Shown piece by piece: positions 63,042 through 64,000 of a DNA stretch of 64,000 nucleotides. How positions within the stretch are numbered: the first letter of the stretch is position 1; each line of letters begins with the position of its first letter. The DNA comes from Firmicutes bacterium UBA4881 (lineage in GTDB: Bacteria; Bacillota; DTU065): the NCBI GenBank assembly GCA_002399235.1, contig DHDH01000036.1, positions 3,286 through 67,285 on the forward strand. The letters are read 5' to 3'. The notes beneath the pieces are model-generated. The model made no database searches. It saw only the letters and a list, made by a program, of their open reading frames with translations, and had not been told where the DNA came from. A program made the translations under genes and the position numbers.

Positions 63042-64000
63042 ATGGAACAATGGCGTAATAGTATTAAATCCTTATCGGCAGAACTTTATGCACTCTTAAG
63101 AGATTATTTGCTAGAACAAATTGTTACTACTAATGATGGCTTTGACATTAAAGATAGTGAATTAGGTGAGATGGCTAGTGCTTGCACAACCTTAGAAGCT
63201 GCTCTAAGTTTAGTTGTTGATCACCGTTATTTTCAAGTCAATGAAAAAAACGAGGTATATGCTCGTGATTTAGTGAAAGCTGCTCTTAAAAGACAGCATG
63301 CAGATGGAGCATTAGGTCAACCTTTTTACATTCTGCCAAACCAGCCAGAGACTAAAGATATAGCAGAAGTAGGAGCTTCTGCTGATGCTCTTTATTATCT
63401 TTATCGCTATGCGAATGCCAAAGAGGCCAAAGATGTACTCCTGGGTACAGCTCGCTTTCTTTTGGCGATGAAGCACCCTTTGGTTCCTGGTGTCTACTAT
63501 AAAAGGCCAGATGCTAAAGAACACGATGTCTTAAATGGCGACGTTTATGCAGGTGCATCTTTAATGCGTACCTATCAAGTAACTGGAGATAAAGTTTATC
63601 ACGAGTTAGCTCTTGAAGTAGCTAAACATATAATGAATCGATTTGGTGTGCATACCAGTGGCTGGTGGCCATATGCAGAAAAATTTGATGGTTCAATAAG
63701 TGTTGGCAATAGTTTGAGTTATCAAGCGACTATTGTAGCTTTTGGTCATGATATTTTAGCCGGTTTAGAGGATAAAGCATTACAAAATGAATTCGCTTAT
63801 GTTTTAGACTGCGGTATGGAAAAGATATTAGAGTGTATAGAAAAGGATTTACCCTTAAAAGAAGTCGAACCTGTTTGGTGGGCATCAACCTGGAATCGGT
63901 GCCCAGAAGTACTTTTAGCCCTTGTTAAAGAACGGCATTTAGACAAAGCACGTAAATATGCCTTAATTCCTCTAGCTGAATTAAGGCATATTTACGTGCT
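63042..64000 (+). CDS. Alpha/alpha-toroid glycosidase-like protein, 3' end missing
   Basis: ATG 63042 opens a frame that is still open at the right edge (319 codons). The translation (MEQWRNSIKSLSAELYALL...) is all-helical, with blocks such as YKRPDAKEHDVLNGDVYAG, GVHTSGWWPYAEKFDG and VWWASTWNRCPEVLLAL typical of six-hairpin glycosidase folds such as the unsaturated glucuronyl or heparinase-helper group. There is no signal peptide. The last 54 nt are an inverted repeat, so the residues from about 309 onward should not be trusted. Confidence 0.7.
   Translation, partial: MEQWRNSIKSLSAELYALLRDYLLEQIVTTNDGFDIKDSELGEMASACTTLEAALSLVVDHRYFQVNEKNEVYARDLVKAALKRQHADGALGQPFYILPNQPETKDIAEVGASADALYYLYRYANAKEAKDVLLGTARFLLAMKHPLVPGVYYKRPDAKEHDVLNGDVYAGASLMRTYQVTGDKVYHELALEVAKHIMNRFGVHTSGWWPYAEKFDGSISVGNSLSYQATIVAFGHDILAGLEDKALQNEFAYVLDCGMEKILECIEKDLPLKEVEPVWWASTWNRCPEVLLALVKERHLDKARKYALIPLAELRHIYV
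63947..64000. repeat. 23-bp perfect inverted repeat ending at the window edge
   Basis: The 23 nt at 63947-63969 are repeated in exact reverse complement at 63978-64000 around an 8-nt loop. The right arm ends at the last base. A palindromic sequence-end artefact is likely; a natural repeat is possible. Confidence 0.75.

Noticed and set aside
1..64000. tRNA, rRNA, CRISPR arrays, intact insertion sequences
   Set aside because: None recognised by eye on either strand; a short tRNA could still be missed.

Overview
The window reads as AT-rich chromosomal DNA of a fermentative, carbohydrate-degrading bacterium on the Firmicutes side. Supporting signs are strong AGGAGG-type ribosome binding sites, many GTG/TTG starts, rho-independent hairpin terminators after most operons, MreB, a class A PBP, Tex, MurB and a PFK. 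Three things suggest a diderm member. There is a secreted beta-barrel-like protein ending in Phe (10512-11744) paired with a lipoprotein. A sugar-binding protein has a plain signal peptide and no lipobox (51688-52977). Many secreted soluble carbohydrate-active proteins are present. A tiny YjcZ-like protein (11911-12009) hints at sporulation ancestry. The lineage is inference; no rRNA, tRNA, CRISPR array or intact insertion sequence was seen.

Layout. 1-8.3 kb: a DUF4434-like protein (cut by the left edge), an NlpC/P60 hydrolase, a secreted sugar-binding domain, then a GlcNAc-salvage set (BadF-type kinase, GH4, GH3/NagZ-like) and a phosphoesterase/beta-propeller fusion. 8.6-12 kb: lipoprotein, outer-membrane-barrel candidate and the YjcZ-like peptide. 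12-23 kb: ArsB-like transporter, heparinase II/III, two divergent discoidin proteins, a DUF4091/GH123-like enzyme, Gmd and a GHL10 enzyme. 23-29 kb: PBP1A, CBM9 protein, PFK, sugar-phosphate nucleotidyltransferase. 29-34.5 kb: a six-gene overlapping minus-strand operon with four glycosyltransferases, a phosphoesterase and a P-loop kinase. 34.7-42.8 kb: housekeeping block (murB, Trk-type K+ channel, glutaredoxin-like, mreB, tex, CPBP protease, P-loop ATPase). 43-50.5 kb: an accessory region with a Shango-like three-gene defence operon, pcp and two broken genes. 50.6-55.5 kb: an operon led by an ECF sigma factor fused to a beta-sandwich carbohydrate-binding-like domain. 55.8-64 kb: Gfo/Idh/MocA oxidoreductase, Fe-S aldo/keto reductase, GNAT, a FtsX-type ABC exporter, a small membrane protein and a truncated alpha/alpha-toroid enzyme.

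Most notable. (1) In the 50.6-55.5 kb operon the domain fused to the sigma factor is visibly homologous to the secreted last product, which suggests a self-contained carbohydrate sensing and binding unit. (2) At least four genes, and perhaps five (3604, 26815, 37644, 63042, perhaps 62389), have a Shine-Dalgarno sequence 23-27 nt from the start codon (about 33 nt at 62389), with a perfect or near-perfect hairpin filling the excess. Removing the hairpin restores a normal spacing of about 7-9 nt (about 11 nt at 62389). (3) The last 54 bases form a 23-bp perfect inverted repeat that ends exactly at the window edge, so the 3' end of the last gene may be an assembly artefact.
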